From an uncultured Clostridia bacterium (GTDB taxonomy: Bacteria; Bacillota; Clostridia; TANB77; CAG-508), in NCBI GenBank assembly GCA_944388655.1, contig CALXJP010000022.1, forward strand, positions 1 through 41,206: a DNA stretch of 41,206 bases. The letters are read 5' to 3'. A model generated the notes under the pieces. It searched no databases. It was not told the origin of the DNA and was given only the letters and a program-made list of their open reading frames with translations. The translations under genes and the position numbers were made by a program. Positions within the stretch are counted from its first letter, which is position 1. Every line of letters starts with the position of its first letter. This document shows, piece by piece, positions 16,465 to 25,499 of this stretch.

Positions 16465-17123
16465 ATGAGTAATATGGAACTAGAAGTAAAAGTCTTAAAC
16501 ATTAATAAAGAAAAACTAATAAGGAAAATAAAAGAATTAGGGGGAAAATATATAAGTTCTTCACAACAGTATTTGCGTGTATATGACTTACCTTATATAA
16601 ATCAAAGATATTATTCTAACGTATATGAATTAAATAATGAAAAAATGGAAACAAGAAAAGACATAGTATTGTCAAAAATAAAAAATCTTTTTCAAGAGAT
16701 AGATCAATTATTATCTGATGAAGAAGTAAAGTTTTTAAACCAAAATTTTGCAGTTATGAGCTTATCACAAATATTTACATTAGAGAAAAAACAAATACTT
16801 AGCATATTAAATAGTAATGAATTAAAAGCCTTAATAGATAATTACAAAGCTACACCAAAAAAATGGATTAGATTAAGGAAAACTGTTGAAGAAAAGGAAA
16901 ATAAAGAAATCAAAGAACATGAAATAGATATAGATACATGGCCTGGATTATCTCCGTTTATGGAAATTGAAGGTAAAAATAGAGAAGATATAGAAAATAT
17001 TTTAAATATGCTAGGGGATATTCTTTTAAAGATACAATTTCATGTACAGTAGATGAAATTTATCAAAAAATAGGTATAGATATAAATAATATGAAAGAAT
17101 TAAAATTCGAATCAGTTAAATGA
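16465..17123 (+). CDS. CYTH-domain protein, C-terminus broken by a -1 frame change
   Basis: The ExExK signature of CYTH (adenylate cyclase IV/thiamine-triphosphatase) enzymes is at the start (MELEVKV). Arg/Lys-rich strands (WIRLRKTVEE) and an acidic strand (FMEIEGKN) complete the triphosphate tunnel. A helical insert (60-125) is unusual. The zero frame stops at 17052 after LNMLGDILLKI. The family C-terminus (GYSFKDTISCTVDEIYQKIG...) continues in another frame from the GGGG at 17014-17017 to the stop at 17123, giving about 219 aa. This break needs a -1 slip or one lost G, unlike the CGG sites. It probably hydrolyses or cyclises triphosphate substrates. Confidence 0.72.
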
Positions 17124-17142
17124 AAAATAGGAATAGATAAAA

Positions 17143-18732
17143 ATGGAAAAAATAAAACAATTTGTATATCAATATAATATAGTATTTGCTATTATTTTGC
17201 TTATAGCAATACTAGTTAGAGTAGTATTATTAGATAAATATCCAGAGGGTATACATGAAGATGAAGCAGGAATGATGTATGATGCCTATTGCATGGCAGA
17301 ATATGGAACAGATAGATACTTAAATGAAAATCCGGTATACTTAATTAACTTTGGAGGAGGACAAAGTGTACTCTATGCGGTAATAGCAAGTATATTTATT
17401 AGAATATTTGGATTTTCCGTATTGGTAACAAGACTGCCTGCTGTGATATTTAGTGTAATTACTATTATTCTAGCGTATTTTCTTACCAAAAAATACATAG
17501 GAAAAAAATTTGCTACGGTTTTTAGCTTCCTAATTGCCATATGTCCATGGCATATTATGCAATCAAGATGGGGATTAGATTGTAATTTACTATCATCTTT
17601 TATCATGATTTCTGTATTTACATTTTTAAACTCCAAAAAAACTTGGCATTTTATTATTTCTGGTATTTTTTGGGGACTAACGTTATATACATATGCATTA
17701 TCCTACATAATACTACCAGTATTTTTTATATTTTTATGCATGTATCTATTATACGTAAAGAAAATAACAATAAAAGAAGTATTAGTAACCCTAATACCAA
17801 TCCTAATATTAGCAGTACCACTCATATTAGTACAGGTAGTTAATTATTTTGGACTAGAAAGTATACAAATTGGCTTTATAACAATTCCTAAACTATTTAC
17901 ATACAGAATAGGAGAAATAGGATTAGAAAATATTGTATATAATTTAAATATAGGTAATGCAAATAATTTTTTTCAATTGCTATTTTCTGCAGATCATAAT
18001 CCTGGAAATGCATTTCAAGAGTGGGGAACAATATATTATATGCTAATACCTTTTGTAATTTTGGGTTTTATACTTACTATAAAAGAAACGATCACTAGTA
18101 TAAAAAATAAGCAATTTAATGTAAAAACAGTATTTTTAATTCAACTCATACTTGTTACATTCAGTATATTAGTATTTGCAGATTTACAATTATACAAGTT
18201 AAATCCTTTATTCATCATGATGCTTGCCTTAGGGGCAGAATCTATTATATGGTTATATAACAGAAGAAAATTTTTAGCACATTGTGTAATAGTGAGTCTT
18301 AGCATAACCTTTATTTTATTTGTCATTTTCTATTTTAAAAATATAAATCAAAAAGCAGGAGTTGGCTTTAATACAGATTTTATGCCTCTTATAGAATATT
18401 TAGATACACAATATCCAAATACAGAAATCTATTTAGAAACAGATGCTATACAACAATATATATACTTACTGTTATATAAGAAAATGTCACCTTATGAATT
18501 TATGGAAAATATGAGTATGATACAGTATAAAACAGGAGAAACAGAAGTAATTCAAGTAGGAAAATATCATTTCATACTATATGGAGAAATAGATAAAAAC
18601 ACAGTATATGTATTAGAAGAAAATAATGCATTTAGACCAAAAACTATACAAAAACTAAAGGAAAAATTAGAAGGACAAGGTTTTACACAAGAAAAATATC
18701 AGCATTTTTTAATTTATACTTTTAATGAGTAA
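17143..18732 (+). CDS. GT39/ArnT-like membrane glycosyltransferase
   Basis: 529 aa with about 11-13 hydrophobic helices. The first extracytoplasmic loop holds GIHEDEAGMMYDAY, the acidic pair typical of PMT/ArnT (GT-C) enzymes that transfer sugars from lipid-phosphate carriers. A soluble C-terminal portion of about 120 residues follows. It likely glycosylates surface proteins or polymers outside the membrane; donor and acceptor are unknown. It begins 19 bases after the CYTH stop and ends 12 bases before the next gene. Confidence 0.8.
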   Translation: MEKIKQFVYQYNIVFAIILLIAILVRVVLLDKYPEGIHEDEAGMMYDAYCMAEYGTDRYLNENPVYLINFGGGQSVLYAVIASIFIRIFGFSVLVTRLPAVIFSVITIILAYFLTKKYIGKKFATVFSFLIAICPWHIMQSRWGLDCNLLSSFIMISVFTFLNSKKTWHFIISGIFWGLTLYTYALSYIILPVFFIFLCMYLLYVKKITIKEVLVTLIPILILAVPLILVQVVNYFGLESIQIGFITIPKLFTYRIGEIGLENIVYNLNIGNANNFFQLLFSADHNPGNAFQEWGTIYYMLIPFVILGFILTIKETITSIKNKQFNVKTVFLIQLILVTFSILVFADLQLYKLNPLFIMMLALGAESIIWLYNRRKFLAHCVIVSLSITFILFVIFYFKNINQKAGVGFNTDFMPLIEYLDTQYPNTEIYLETDAIQQYIYLLLYKKMSPYEFMENMSMIQYKTGETEVIQVGKYHFILYGEIDKNTVYVLEENNAFRPKTIQKLKEKLEGQGFTQEKYQHFLIYTFNE

Positions 18733-18744
18733 GAAAGGAAAAAT

Positions 18745-19335
18745 ATGAAAGAAATAATAGTTGCCTCAACGAATAAAGGAAAAATACAAGAAGTACAAGA
18801 AATATTGAAACAGTATAAAATTATTGCTATGAGTGATATGGGAATAGAAATAGACGTTGAAGAAAATCAAAACACATTTGAAGGAAATGCAATCAAGAAA
18901 GCTGAAACAATAGCGAAAGCACTTGAAGGTAAAATGTGTATGGCAGACGATTCAGGAATAGAAATTGCCTATTTAGATGGTTTCCCAGGAGTATTAACAA
19001 AAAGATGGCATAAAGGTACAGATAGAGAAAGAAATTTAGCAATTATAGAAAAATTAAAGGGAATTCCTAAGGAAAAAAGAAAAATCACTTTTACCACAGC
19101 AATTGCTCTATCGGACGGCAAAAAAACAATTTGTGAAATAGGAACAATAGAAGGATTTGTAGCACAGCAAGTTAGGGGAGAGAATGGATTTGGTTTTGAT
19201 GAAATATTTGAACTAGAAAGGGGAAAAACGTTAGCAGAAATTTCATCAGAAGAGAAAAATGAAATTAGTGCAAGGAGAAAGGCATTAGAAAAAATAAAAC
19301 AAAGATTACTAAAAGAAGAAATACAGAAATATTAA
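18745..19335 (+). CDS. rdgB: non-canonical purine NTP pyrophosphatase (RdgB/HAM1)
   Basis: 196 aa. Motifs STNKGKIQEV (substrate binding), MADDSGIEI (catalytic Asp), GFPGV and GENGFGFDEIF are present; SxRxxA near the end appears as SARRKAL. It removes dITP, XTP and similar damaged nucleotides as monophosphates. The usual SARYAG is changed to LTKRWHKG. It heads a run of nucleotide-sanitising genes. Confidence 0.92.
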   Translation: MKEIIVASTNKGKIQEVQEILKQYKIIAMSDMGIEIDVEENQNTFEGNAIKKAETIAKALEGKMCMADDSGIEIAYLDGFPGVLTKRWHKGTDRERNLAIIEKLKGIPKEKRKITFTTAIALSDGKKTICEIGTIEGFVAQQVRGENGFGFDEIFELERGKTLAEISSEEKNEISARRKALEKIKQRLLKEEIQKY

Positions 19336-19361
19336 AAATCTAAGTTAGAAAGTGGGAAAAT

Positions 19362-20442
19362 ATGTTAAAAGATTTATGTTTCGAGATAATACAAACATGT
19401 CCAAATCATTGCCAATTTTGTTCTTCTAATTCGTCAAAAAACGAACAAACCATAATTACTTTAGAACAATATAAAAAAACAATTATGCATTTTATAAAGC
19501 AGGGAGGAATAGAAGAGATATCCCTTTCAGGAGGAGAACCATTTTTACATCCAGATTTAATGGAAATGGTAAAACTGAATAAAGATAATAAAATTAGAAC
19601 CGTTATCTTCACTAGTGGAATTAAAAGGTCTTCACGGAATGCCGTTAGAGATGATAGAATATATAAAGAATAAATGTCAGCAAGACTTACAAGAAATAGA
19701 AGAACATGAGCCATGGAATGAAAGATTAAAAAGAAATGTCAAAACTTATTATGATAGATGTCTTACGCCAAGGGAATTTGAAGCAATAACAAGAGGAGAA
19801 TTCGAAAAATTAAAAGAATTAGGTTTAGATAAAATTGTATTTGATTGGCAAGCTCTAGACGAAGAAGTAGATAATGAACTAATGGGAAGAAGAGGTTTAA
19901 TTACCTATTTAATGGATTCTTTAATACGAGCACGTGGTATAGGACTAAATGTAGATGTACACTTTATTCCCATGAAACCAAATTATAAACAATTCCCAGA
20001 TATATTAGAATGTCTAGAAATAGCAGACATACAAAATATTAGTATACTGAATTTTGTACCACAAGGAAGAGGAAACATATATAAAGAAAAATTAATGCTC
20101 AATGAAGAAGAATTAAAAGAATTTTCAGAAATAGTAAAAAGAGCAAAAGAACATTATAGTGGAAATATTAGGATAGGAATTCCTTTAAATGGAAGAATGT
20201 CACATTTATGCACAGCAGGAACAGAAAAATTAGATATAAAATATGATGGAACAATATTACCTTGTCCAGCCTTTAAAGAATTAAGTATGGAAACCATGCA
20301 AAAGTATGGGATAAAATTATATAGTATATATGATGATTTAGAAAAAGTAGTAATGCCTGGTGGAAAAAGAAAAGAGCCATTATGTAAAAAAGTATATGGA
20401 TTTCAAAGAAATTTAATAGAAAGAGAAGAGGGAGAAAGATAA
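19362..20442 (+). CDS. radical SAM protein, frame interrupted at CGG
   Basis: The cluster motif CPNHCQFC (CxxxCxxC, residues 13-20) and the LSGGEPFLHP motif are in the zero frame. At codon 92 (CGG, 19635) the frame must move +1: TSGIKRSS-GMPLEMIEYIK, continuing to 20442 for 359 aa. The C-terminal half has LCTAGTEKLDIKYDG and LPCPAFKEL, like the SPASM-type C-terminal parts that hold a second cluster. The reaction is unknown. The stop overlaps the NUDIX start (TAATG), so it is coupled to the nucleotide-sanitising genes. A single-base pseudogene is the alternative to recoding. Confidence 0.78.
19635..19637 (+). other. in-frame CGG at +1 shift site (radical SAM)
   Basis: TCA CGG AAT becomes TCA GGA ATG CCG after skipping C. 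The zero frame stops 12 codons later. Confidence 0.7.
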
Positions 20443-21002
20443 TGAAGTGGGAAGAAAAAATACAAAATTATAAACCATATAATGAGCAAGAAGAAAAGGA
20501 CAAACAGACGATGCTCCAATATATACACACATTTGATAATATACTTACGAGAAAGAACGAATTTGGACATTTTACAGCTTCCTCTTGGGTAGTCAATAAA
20601 GAAAGAACGAAAGTACTCATGATATATCATAATATATATCAATCATGGGCTTGGACAGGTGGACATGCTGATGGTGAAGAAAATCTGTTGTCGACAGCTA
20701 TTCGAGAATTAAAAGAAGAAACAGGAGTAAAAAATGTAAAAGTATTAGATGATAATATATTTTCATTAGAAATTATATGTGTAAATGGACATGTTAAAAA
20801 AGGAAAATATGTATCATCTCATGTACATTTAAACTTAACATATCTTTTGGAAGTAGATGAGAAAGAAACATTAAAAACAAAAGAAGATGAAAATAGCGGT
20901 GTAAAATGGGTAAAAATAGAAGATGTAGAAAAAGTATCAAACGAAAAATGGATGATAGAAAATGTATATAAAAAATTAATAGAAAAATTAAAAACAAAGT
21001 AA
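20442..21002 (+). CDS. NUDIX hydrolase
   Basis: 186 aa. The NUDIX box is complete: GHADGEENLLSTAIRELKEETG (about 73-94, given here in parts G-x5-E-x7-REL-x-EE-x-G). The Trp-Thr-Gly-Gly entrance (WAWTGG) resembles isopentenyl-diphosphate isomerase-like and MutT-like branches. It hydrolyses a nucleoside diphosphate linked to some group X. Its ATG overlaps the radical SAM stop, so the two are translated in tandem. Confidence 0.88.
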   Translation: MKWEEKIQNYKPYNEQEEKDKQTMLQYIHTFDNILTRKNEFGHFTASSWVVNKERTKVLMIYHNIYQSWAWTGGHADGEENLLSTAIRELKEETGVKNVKVLDDNIFSLEIICVNGHVKKGKYVSSHVHLNLTYLLEVDEKETLKTKEDENSGVKWVKIEDVEKVSNEKWMIENVYKKLIEKLKTK

Positions 21003-21015
21003 AATAGGAGTAAAT

Positions 21016-21615
21016 ATGAAGAAAGTATTATTTGCAACAATCAATCCAGCAAAAGTAAAAAAATATAAAGAGCAATTAAAAGAAAAGGGAATAGAATTAA
21101 TTACTATAGAAGACTTAGACTTTGTGTTACCAATTAATGAAAATGGAAAAAGTGCTATTGAAAATGCTTATATCAAAGCAAAAGCATATTATGATGTGAT
21201 AAAAATACCTACTATAGGAATGGACAATTATTTATTTATAGAGGAGTTGCCAGAGGAAAAACAACCAGGAGCTTATGTAAGAAGAGTTAACGGAAAAAGG
21301 CTAAGTGATGAAGAAATGATTACCTATTATACCCATTTAGTGAAAAATTATGGAGGAAAACTAACTGCAAAATGGGTATATGGCATGGTAATTTGTAATG
21401 GAAAAAATACAAAAGAGTATTCATGGAGTAAAGATCATTTCTATTTTATAGATAAACCATCGCCAAAAAGAAATCCAGGTTATCCATTAGATTCTATTAC
21501 GATTGTTCCAGAATTTAATCAATATTTAATAGAACTAACAAAAGAACAAAAGGAACAGTATAAGGCAAAAGACAAAATTGATGAGGTAGTGAACTTTATT
21601 GTTCAAAATGTATAA
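21016..21615 (+). CDS. divergent HAM1/RdgB-like protein
   Basis: 199 aa. The fold signature is retained (ATINPAKVKKYKEQL, PGAYVRRVNG, YPLDSITIVPEF), but the catalytic DDSG is replaced by MDNYLF and the GFGYDP strand by NPGYPLDS. It may therefore bind rather than cut, or cleave a different nucleotide. It is flanked by two NUDIX genes, and its leader (AAAATAGGAGTAAATATGAA) is repeated almost exactly before the next gene. Confidence 0.75.
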   Translation: MKKVLFATINPAKVKKYKEQLKEKGIELITIEDLDFVLPINENGKSAIENAYIKAKAYYDVIKIPTIGMDNYLFIEELPEEKQPGAYVRRVNGKRLSDEEMITYYTHLVKNYGGKLTAKWVYGMVICNGKNTKEYSWSKDHFYFIDKPSPKRNPGYPLDSITIVPEFNQYLIELTKEQKEQYKAKDKIDEVVNFIVQNV

Positions 21616-21628
21616 AATAGGAGTAAAT

Positions 21629-22042
21629 ATGAAAAAATTAAATGTTATATTAGTATATAATAAAGAAGAAGATAAAATTCTTATGTGCAAACGAGAAAAA
21701 GAACCATATAAAGGAAAATTGAATTTGGTAGGTGGTAAAGTAGAACCAAATGAAGATGAACTACATGCAGCATATAGAGAACTACAAGAAGAAACAGGCA
21801 TAACTCAAAATGATATTACTTTAACACACATGATGAATTTTCAATATACAATTTCAAATGTGGAATTAGAAGTTTATGCAGGAAAACTAAACAAAGAAAT
21901 TACATTAAAAGAAGAAATAAATAAATTATATTGGATTAATAAAAATGAAAATTTTTTTGATAGTAATGATTTTGCAGGAGAAGGAAATATAGGGCATATG
22001 TTGCAACAAGCTGAAATATATAAAGAAAAACTAATAAAATAA
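21629..22042 (+). CDS. MutT-like NUDIX hydrolase
   Basis: 137 aa from the ATG at 21629, which has AGGAG at good spacing; an upstream in-frame ATG at 21599 overlaps the previous gene and lacks a site. The NUDIX box runs from GGKVEPNEDELHAAYREL to QEETG. The short form and LCKREKEPYKGKLN-like opening (MCKREKEPYKG) suggest a MutT/ADP-ribose-type enzyme. It is the fourth nucleotide-cleaning gene in this operon. Confidence 0.88.
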   Translation: MKKLNVILVYNKEEDKILMCKREKEPYKGKLNLVGGKVEPNEDELHAAYRELQEETGITQNDITLTHMMNFQYTISNVELEVYAGKLNKEITLKEEINKLYWINKNENFFDSNDFAGEGNIGHMLQQAEIYKEKLIK

Positions 22043-22054
22043 GAAAGGAAGAAT

Positions 22055-22984
22055 ATGTTATCTGTATTAGAAGTAAAAAGAAAACTACCAAAAGATTTTG
22101 TAGATAGCCTATACCCAATATACACACCGGGAACGGTTGATAAGATTTTAGCAGGTATGTGTGGGGAAAGAAGTACAACTCTTCGTGCCAATACAATAAA
22201 AATATCTATGACAAATCTTATGCAAGAACTAAAAAGTAAAGGAATTAAATTTAATAGAATACTATGGTATCAAGAGGCACTTGAGATAAAAAATGCAGAT
22301 GAAAAAACACTGCAAACTTTGCCAATATATGAAGAAGGAAAATTTTATTTACAGAGTTTATCTAGTATGGTTCCGCCATTGGTACTAGAACCTAAAGCAG
22401 GAGAAAAAATTTTAGACTTAACCGCAGCACCAGGAAGCAAAACAACGCAAATGGCTATGATGATGCAGAATAAAGGGTATATATTAGCTAATGAACTAGA
22501 TAAAATTCGATGTGAAAGACTAAAATATAATTTGCAAAAACAAGGAGTAACTATTGCAGAAGTACAAAACAAAAGGGGAGAAAAAATAGGAGAGGAAAAG
22601 CCTGAATTTTTTGATAAAGTACTATTAGATGCTCCCTGCAGTGGAGAAGGAAGATTTTTAGCAAATCAAGTAGCTACCTATAGAAATTGGTCCAACAAAA
22701 CAGTTGCACAATGTGCTAAAATACAAAAAAAGCTACTTAAGAGTGCATATCAAGCTTTAAAGCCAAGAGGAATATTAGTATATTCTACTTGTACTTTAAA
22801 TCAAGAAGAAAATGAAAAAATAATTCAATGGGCATTAGAAAACTTACCGGTAGAGTTAGAAACCATTTCGTTAGCCATTCCCAATACCCTATCAGGTTTG
22901 GAAAACTGTAAACAAGCTATACGAATGTTACCATCTAAAATACAAGAAGGATTTTTTATTGCCAAATTAAGAAAGAAGGAATAA
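22055..22984 (+). CDS. RsmB/NOP2/Sun-family RNA (cytosine-C5)-methyltransferase
   Basis: 309 aa. SAM-binding motif DLTAAPGSKTTQMA, catalytic DAPCSGEGRF and the second cysteine in YSTCTLNQEENE are all present. It forms m5C in rRNA or tRNA. It is short for RsmF, having no C-terminal PUA-like extension, so its exact target is open. It begins 12 bases after the NUDIX stop with AAAGGAAG as ribosome site. Confidence 0.88.
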   Translation: MLSVLEVKRKLPKDFVDSLYPIYTPGTVDKILAGMCGERSTTLRANTIKISMTNLMQELKSKGIKFNRILWYQEALEIKNADEKTLQTLPIYEEGKFYLQSLSSMVPPLVLEPKAGEKILDLTAAPGSKTTQMAMMMQNKGYILANELDKIRCERLKYNLQKQGVTIAEVQNKRGEKIGEEKPEFFDKVLLDAPCSGEGRFLANQVATYRNWSNKTVAQCAKIQKKLLKSAYQALKPRGILVYSTCTLNQEENEKIIQWALENLPVELETISLAIPNTLSGLENCKQAIRMLPSKIQEGFFIAKLRKKE

Positions 22985-22986
22985 AC

Positions 22987-24147
22987 ATGACAGAACTATT
23001 AATCAAAATATTTATAAAAGATAGAAATGTGAAAGATTTACAAGTAAGAGAAAAATATGGAATGCTTTCGAGTATAACAGGAATCATAGTCAATCTTTTA
23101 TTATCTGTATTTAAATTGATTATAGGAGTAATTGCCAATTCAATGTCTATTATATCGGATGCTTTAAACAATGTAACAGATGCAGGTTCTTCAATTGTTA
23201 CCATGATAGGATTCAAACTATCTCAAAAGAAAATAGATAAAGACCACCCTTGGGGTCATGGAAGAATGGAATATATTACAGCTTTTATTGTAGATATATT
23301 GATTATATTAGTAGGAGTAGAATTATTTAAAAGTTCTATAGAAAAAATAATATCACCAGAATTACCCAATATTAGTGACATTACTCTATTTTTATTAGTT
23401 ATTGCAGTTATGGTAAAATTATGGCTATTTTTCTTTTATAAAAAAATTGCCAAAACGATTGACTCAGAAGCGATTAAAGGAAATGCCTATGATAGCATAT
23501 CAGATGCTATTTCTACCCTAGTTGTACTTGCATCTGCTGTAGTAGCTAAGTTTTTAGAAATCAGTATAGATGGTTATGCTAGTATACTAGTGGCTATATT
23601 TATTTTATTTACAGGTTTCAAAGCAATGAAAGAAACGGTAGATATTTTACTAGGAGCCAAACCAGATATAGAATTTGTAAAAGAAATAGAAGAATTTACC
23701 AAACAATATGATATGGTAATAGGCATTCATGATATTATGGTACATGATTACGGTCCAGGAAGAAAAATCGTCTCTTTTCATGCAGAAGTACCAGCAGACT
23801 GTGATATTTGCAGAGCACATGATATTATTGATCAAATGGAACAAGATATTTATGAAAAATTTCAATGTATTACCACTATCCATATGGATCCAATTGTTGT
23901 GAATGATGAAGAAGTAGTTCATATGAAAAAGATGGTAGAAGATATAGTAAAACAATATAATGCAGAATTTTCTATTCATGATTTTCGTATGACAGATGGA
24001 GGAGAAAGAATCAACTTAATATTTGATTTAGTAATACCAAGAGAAGACTTAGATAAAGAAAAGATTATGCAAGATATAACGAAAACCATTCATGAAAAAA
24101 ACAATAAATATTATGCAGTTATAAAAGTAGAAAATTCATATATTTAA
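22987..24147 (+). CDS. cation diffusion facilitator (CDF) transporter
   Basis: 386 aa: six membrane helices then a cytoplasmic ferredoxin-like domain. The metal site is formed by SDALNNVTDAGSS (helix 2) and YDSISDAIST (helix 5). HPWGHGRMEY is the loop typical of MamB/YeaB-type CDFs. The N/D and D/D combination suggests Mn or Fe/Zn efflux rather than strict Zn. A C-terminal His/Asp-rich part (HDIMVHDYG, HMDPIV) would sense metal. It starts 2 bases after the methyltransferase stop. Confidence 0.88.
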   Translation: MTELLIKIFIKDRNVKDLQVREKYGMLSSITGIIVNLLLSVFKLIIGVIANSMSIISDALNNVTDAGSSIVTMIGFKLSQKKIDKDHPWGHGRMEYITAFIVDILIILVGVELFKSSIEKIISPELPNISDITLFLLVIAVMVKLWLFFFYKKIAKTIDSEAIKGNAYDSISDAISTLVVLASAVVAKFLEISIDGYASILVAIFILFTGFKAMKETVDILLGAKPDIEFVKEIEEFTKQYDMVIGIHDIMVHDYGPGRKIVSFHAEVPADCDICRAHDIIDQMEQDIYEKFQCITTIHMDPIVVNDEEVVHMKKMVEDIVKQYNAEFSIHDFRMTDGGERINLIFDLVIPREDLDKEKIMQDITKTIHEKNNKYYAVIKVENSYI

Positions 24148-24175
24148 TTGCATTTAATCACAAATATGATATAAT
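24148..24175 (+). promoter_or_regulatory. promoter of the LCP gene
   Basis: TTGCAT (24148-24153), a 16-base spacer and a perfect TATAAT (24170-24175), 29 bases before the next ATG. Confidence 0.65.
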
Positions 24176-24204
24176 ACAAAAAAATGAAATAGGAGAAGAA
24201 ATAA

Positions 24205-25326
24205 ATGGAAGGAAAACACGCAGAAAAAGAGGAAATACAATCAAAAAGAAATGCAAATTATCAAAGTAGTGCAGTAAAAGCAAATCAAGTAAAAAAAAGA
24301 CCTAAAAAGAAAAATAAAGCTGTAAGAATTATAGGAGTTATTATTTTAATTCTAGTAATGATTTTGGCAGGAATAATAGGTGGTATGTATTGGTATGTGC
24401 AAGATAAGTTAGGAAAAATGCAACAAGTAGACATAGATGAAGGAAACTTAGCTATTGATAGTGAGGTAGAACAAAACCTAACAGGGTATCGTAATATAGC
24501 ACTGTTTGGAGTAGATAGTAGAGATAATGAGCTAGGAAAAGGCAACAGAAGTGATTGTATTATTATAGCAAGTATCAATAATAAAACAAAAGAAGTAAAG
24601 CTATTATCTGTTTATAGAGATACCTATGTACAAATAGAAGGACATGGATTAGATAAAATTACACATGCCTATGCATATGGCGGACCAGAACTTGCAATAC
24701 AAACATTAAATGCAAATTTAGACTTAAATATTACAGAATTTGCTACCGTTAATTTTGATTCAGTAGCTTCTATTGTTAATCAAATAGGAGGAATCACTAT
24801 CAATATAGAACAATCAGAAATTCAATACATTAATGAATATATTGATGCAACTTCTAAAATAACAGGTATTTCATCAAAACATGTAACAAAAACAGGAAAA
24901 CAAACTCTTGATGGAGTGCAAGCAGTTGCGTATTCTCGTATTCGTTATACAGCAGGTGGTGACTATAAAAGAACTGAGCGTATGAGGGATGTATTAGAAG
25001 CAATGGTAAATAAAATCAAAACAATGAGCATAGGTGAAATTAATAATTTATTAGATTATGCATTACCAATGGTATATACCAATATTTCTACTAATGACAT
25101 CATAGCATTAATTCCAGACGCATTTAACTATAAAATTGCAGATAGTGTGGGATGGCCATATGAAACCAAAGGAATTACATTAAATGCTTGGTATGGTGTA
25201 CCTGTTACACTAGAATCTAATGTTATACAATTACATCAAGAACTATTTGGTGAAGAAGAGTATGTACCAACACAAACTGTACAAACAATTAGTGATAAAA
25301 TAGTGAATAAAACAGGATATCAATAA
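24205..25326 (+). CDS. LytR-CpsA-Psr (LCP) family wall-polymer ligase
   Basis: 373 aa. A basic cytoplasmic start, one membrane helix (about 35-58) and the LCP domain follow. Visible LCP residues are the Asp/Arg of GVDSRDN and SDCIIIASIN, SVYRDTYV, and the late Arg pair in AYSRIRYTAGGDYKRTERMR. These bind the lipid-linked polymer pyrophosphate. The enzyme moves teichoic acid or capsule-like polymers from undecaprenyl pyrophosphate to peptidoglycan. It stands directly before the polysaccharide operon, whose product it may attach. Confidence 0.92.
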   Translation: MEGKHAEKEEIQSKRNANYQSSAVKANQVKKRPKKKNKAVRIIGVIILILVMILAGIIGGMYWYVQDKLGKMQQVDIDEGNLAIDSEVEQNLTGYRNIALFGVDSRDNELGKGNRSDCIIIASINNKTKEVKLLSVYRDTYVQIEGHGLDKITHAYAYGGPELAIQTLNANLDLNITEFATVNFDSVASIVNQIGGITINIEQSEIQYINEYIDATSKITGISSKHVTKTGKQTLDGVQAVAYSRIRYTAGGDYKRTERMRDVLEAMVNKIKTMSIGEINNLLDYALPMVYTNISTNDIIALIPDAFNYKIADSVGWPYETKGITLNAWYGVPVTLESNVIQLHQELFGEEEYVPTQTVQTISDKIVNKTGYQ

Positions 25327-25328
25327 AA

Positions 25329-25375
25329 AGGAAAAAGAAGGAAAAAATGTAAAAATTCCTTCTTTTTTTCCATAA
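25329..25375 (+). terminator. terminator between LCP and the polysaccharide operon
   Basis: GGAAAAAGAAGGAA pairs with TTCCTTCTTTTTTTCC across a short A-rich loop, and the right arm itself supplies the U-tract. Confidence 0.8.
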
Positions 25376-25423
25376 AATTAAAATTTACATAAAACGAGAA
25401 AACAGAAAAAACCAGAAAAAGTA

Positions 25424-25452
25424 TTGACTTATAATTGTACAAAATGTATAAT
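25424..25452 (+). promoter_or_regulatory. strong promoter of the polysaccharide operon
   Basis: TTGACT (25424-25429), exactly 17 bases, then TATAAT (25447-25452), 47 bases before the first gene. No other good promoter or terminator is seen until after 40621, so the operon may run through the SLH genes. Confidence 0.8.
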
Positions 25453-25499
25453 TCATAAAGACTATTAGTTTTGGAAAATGAAGGGATTGAGCAAAATAA

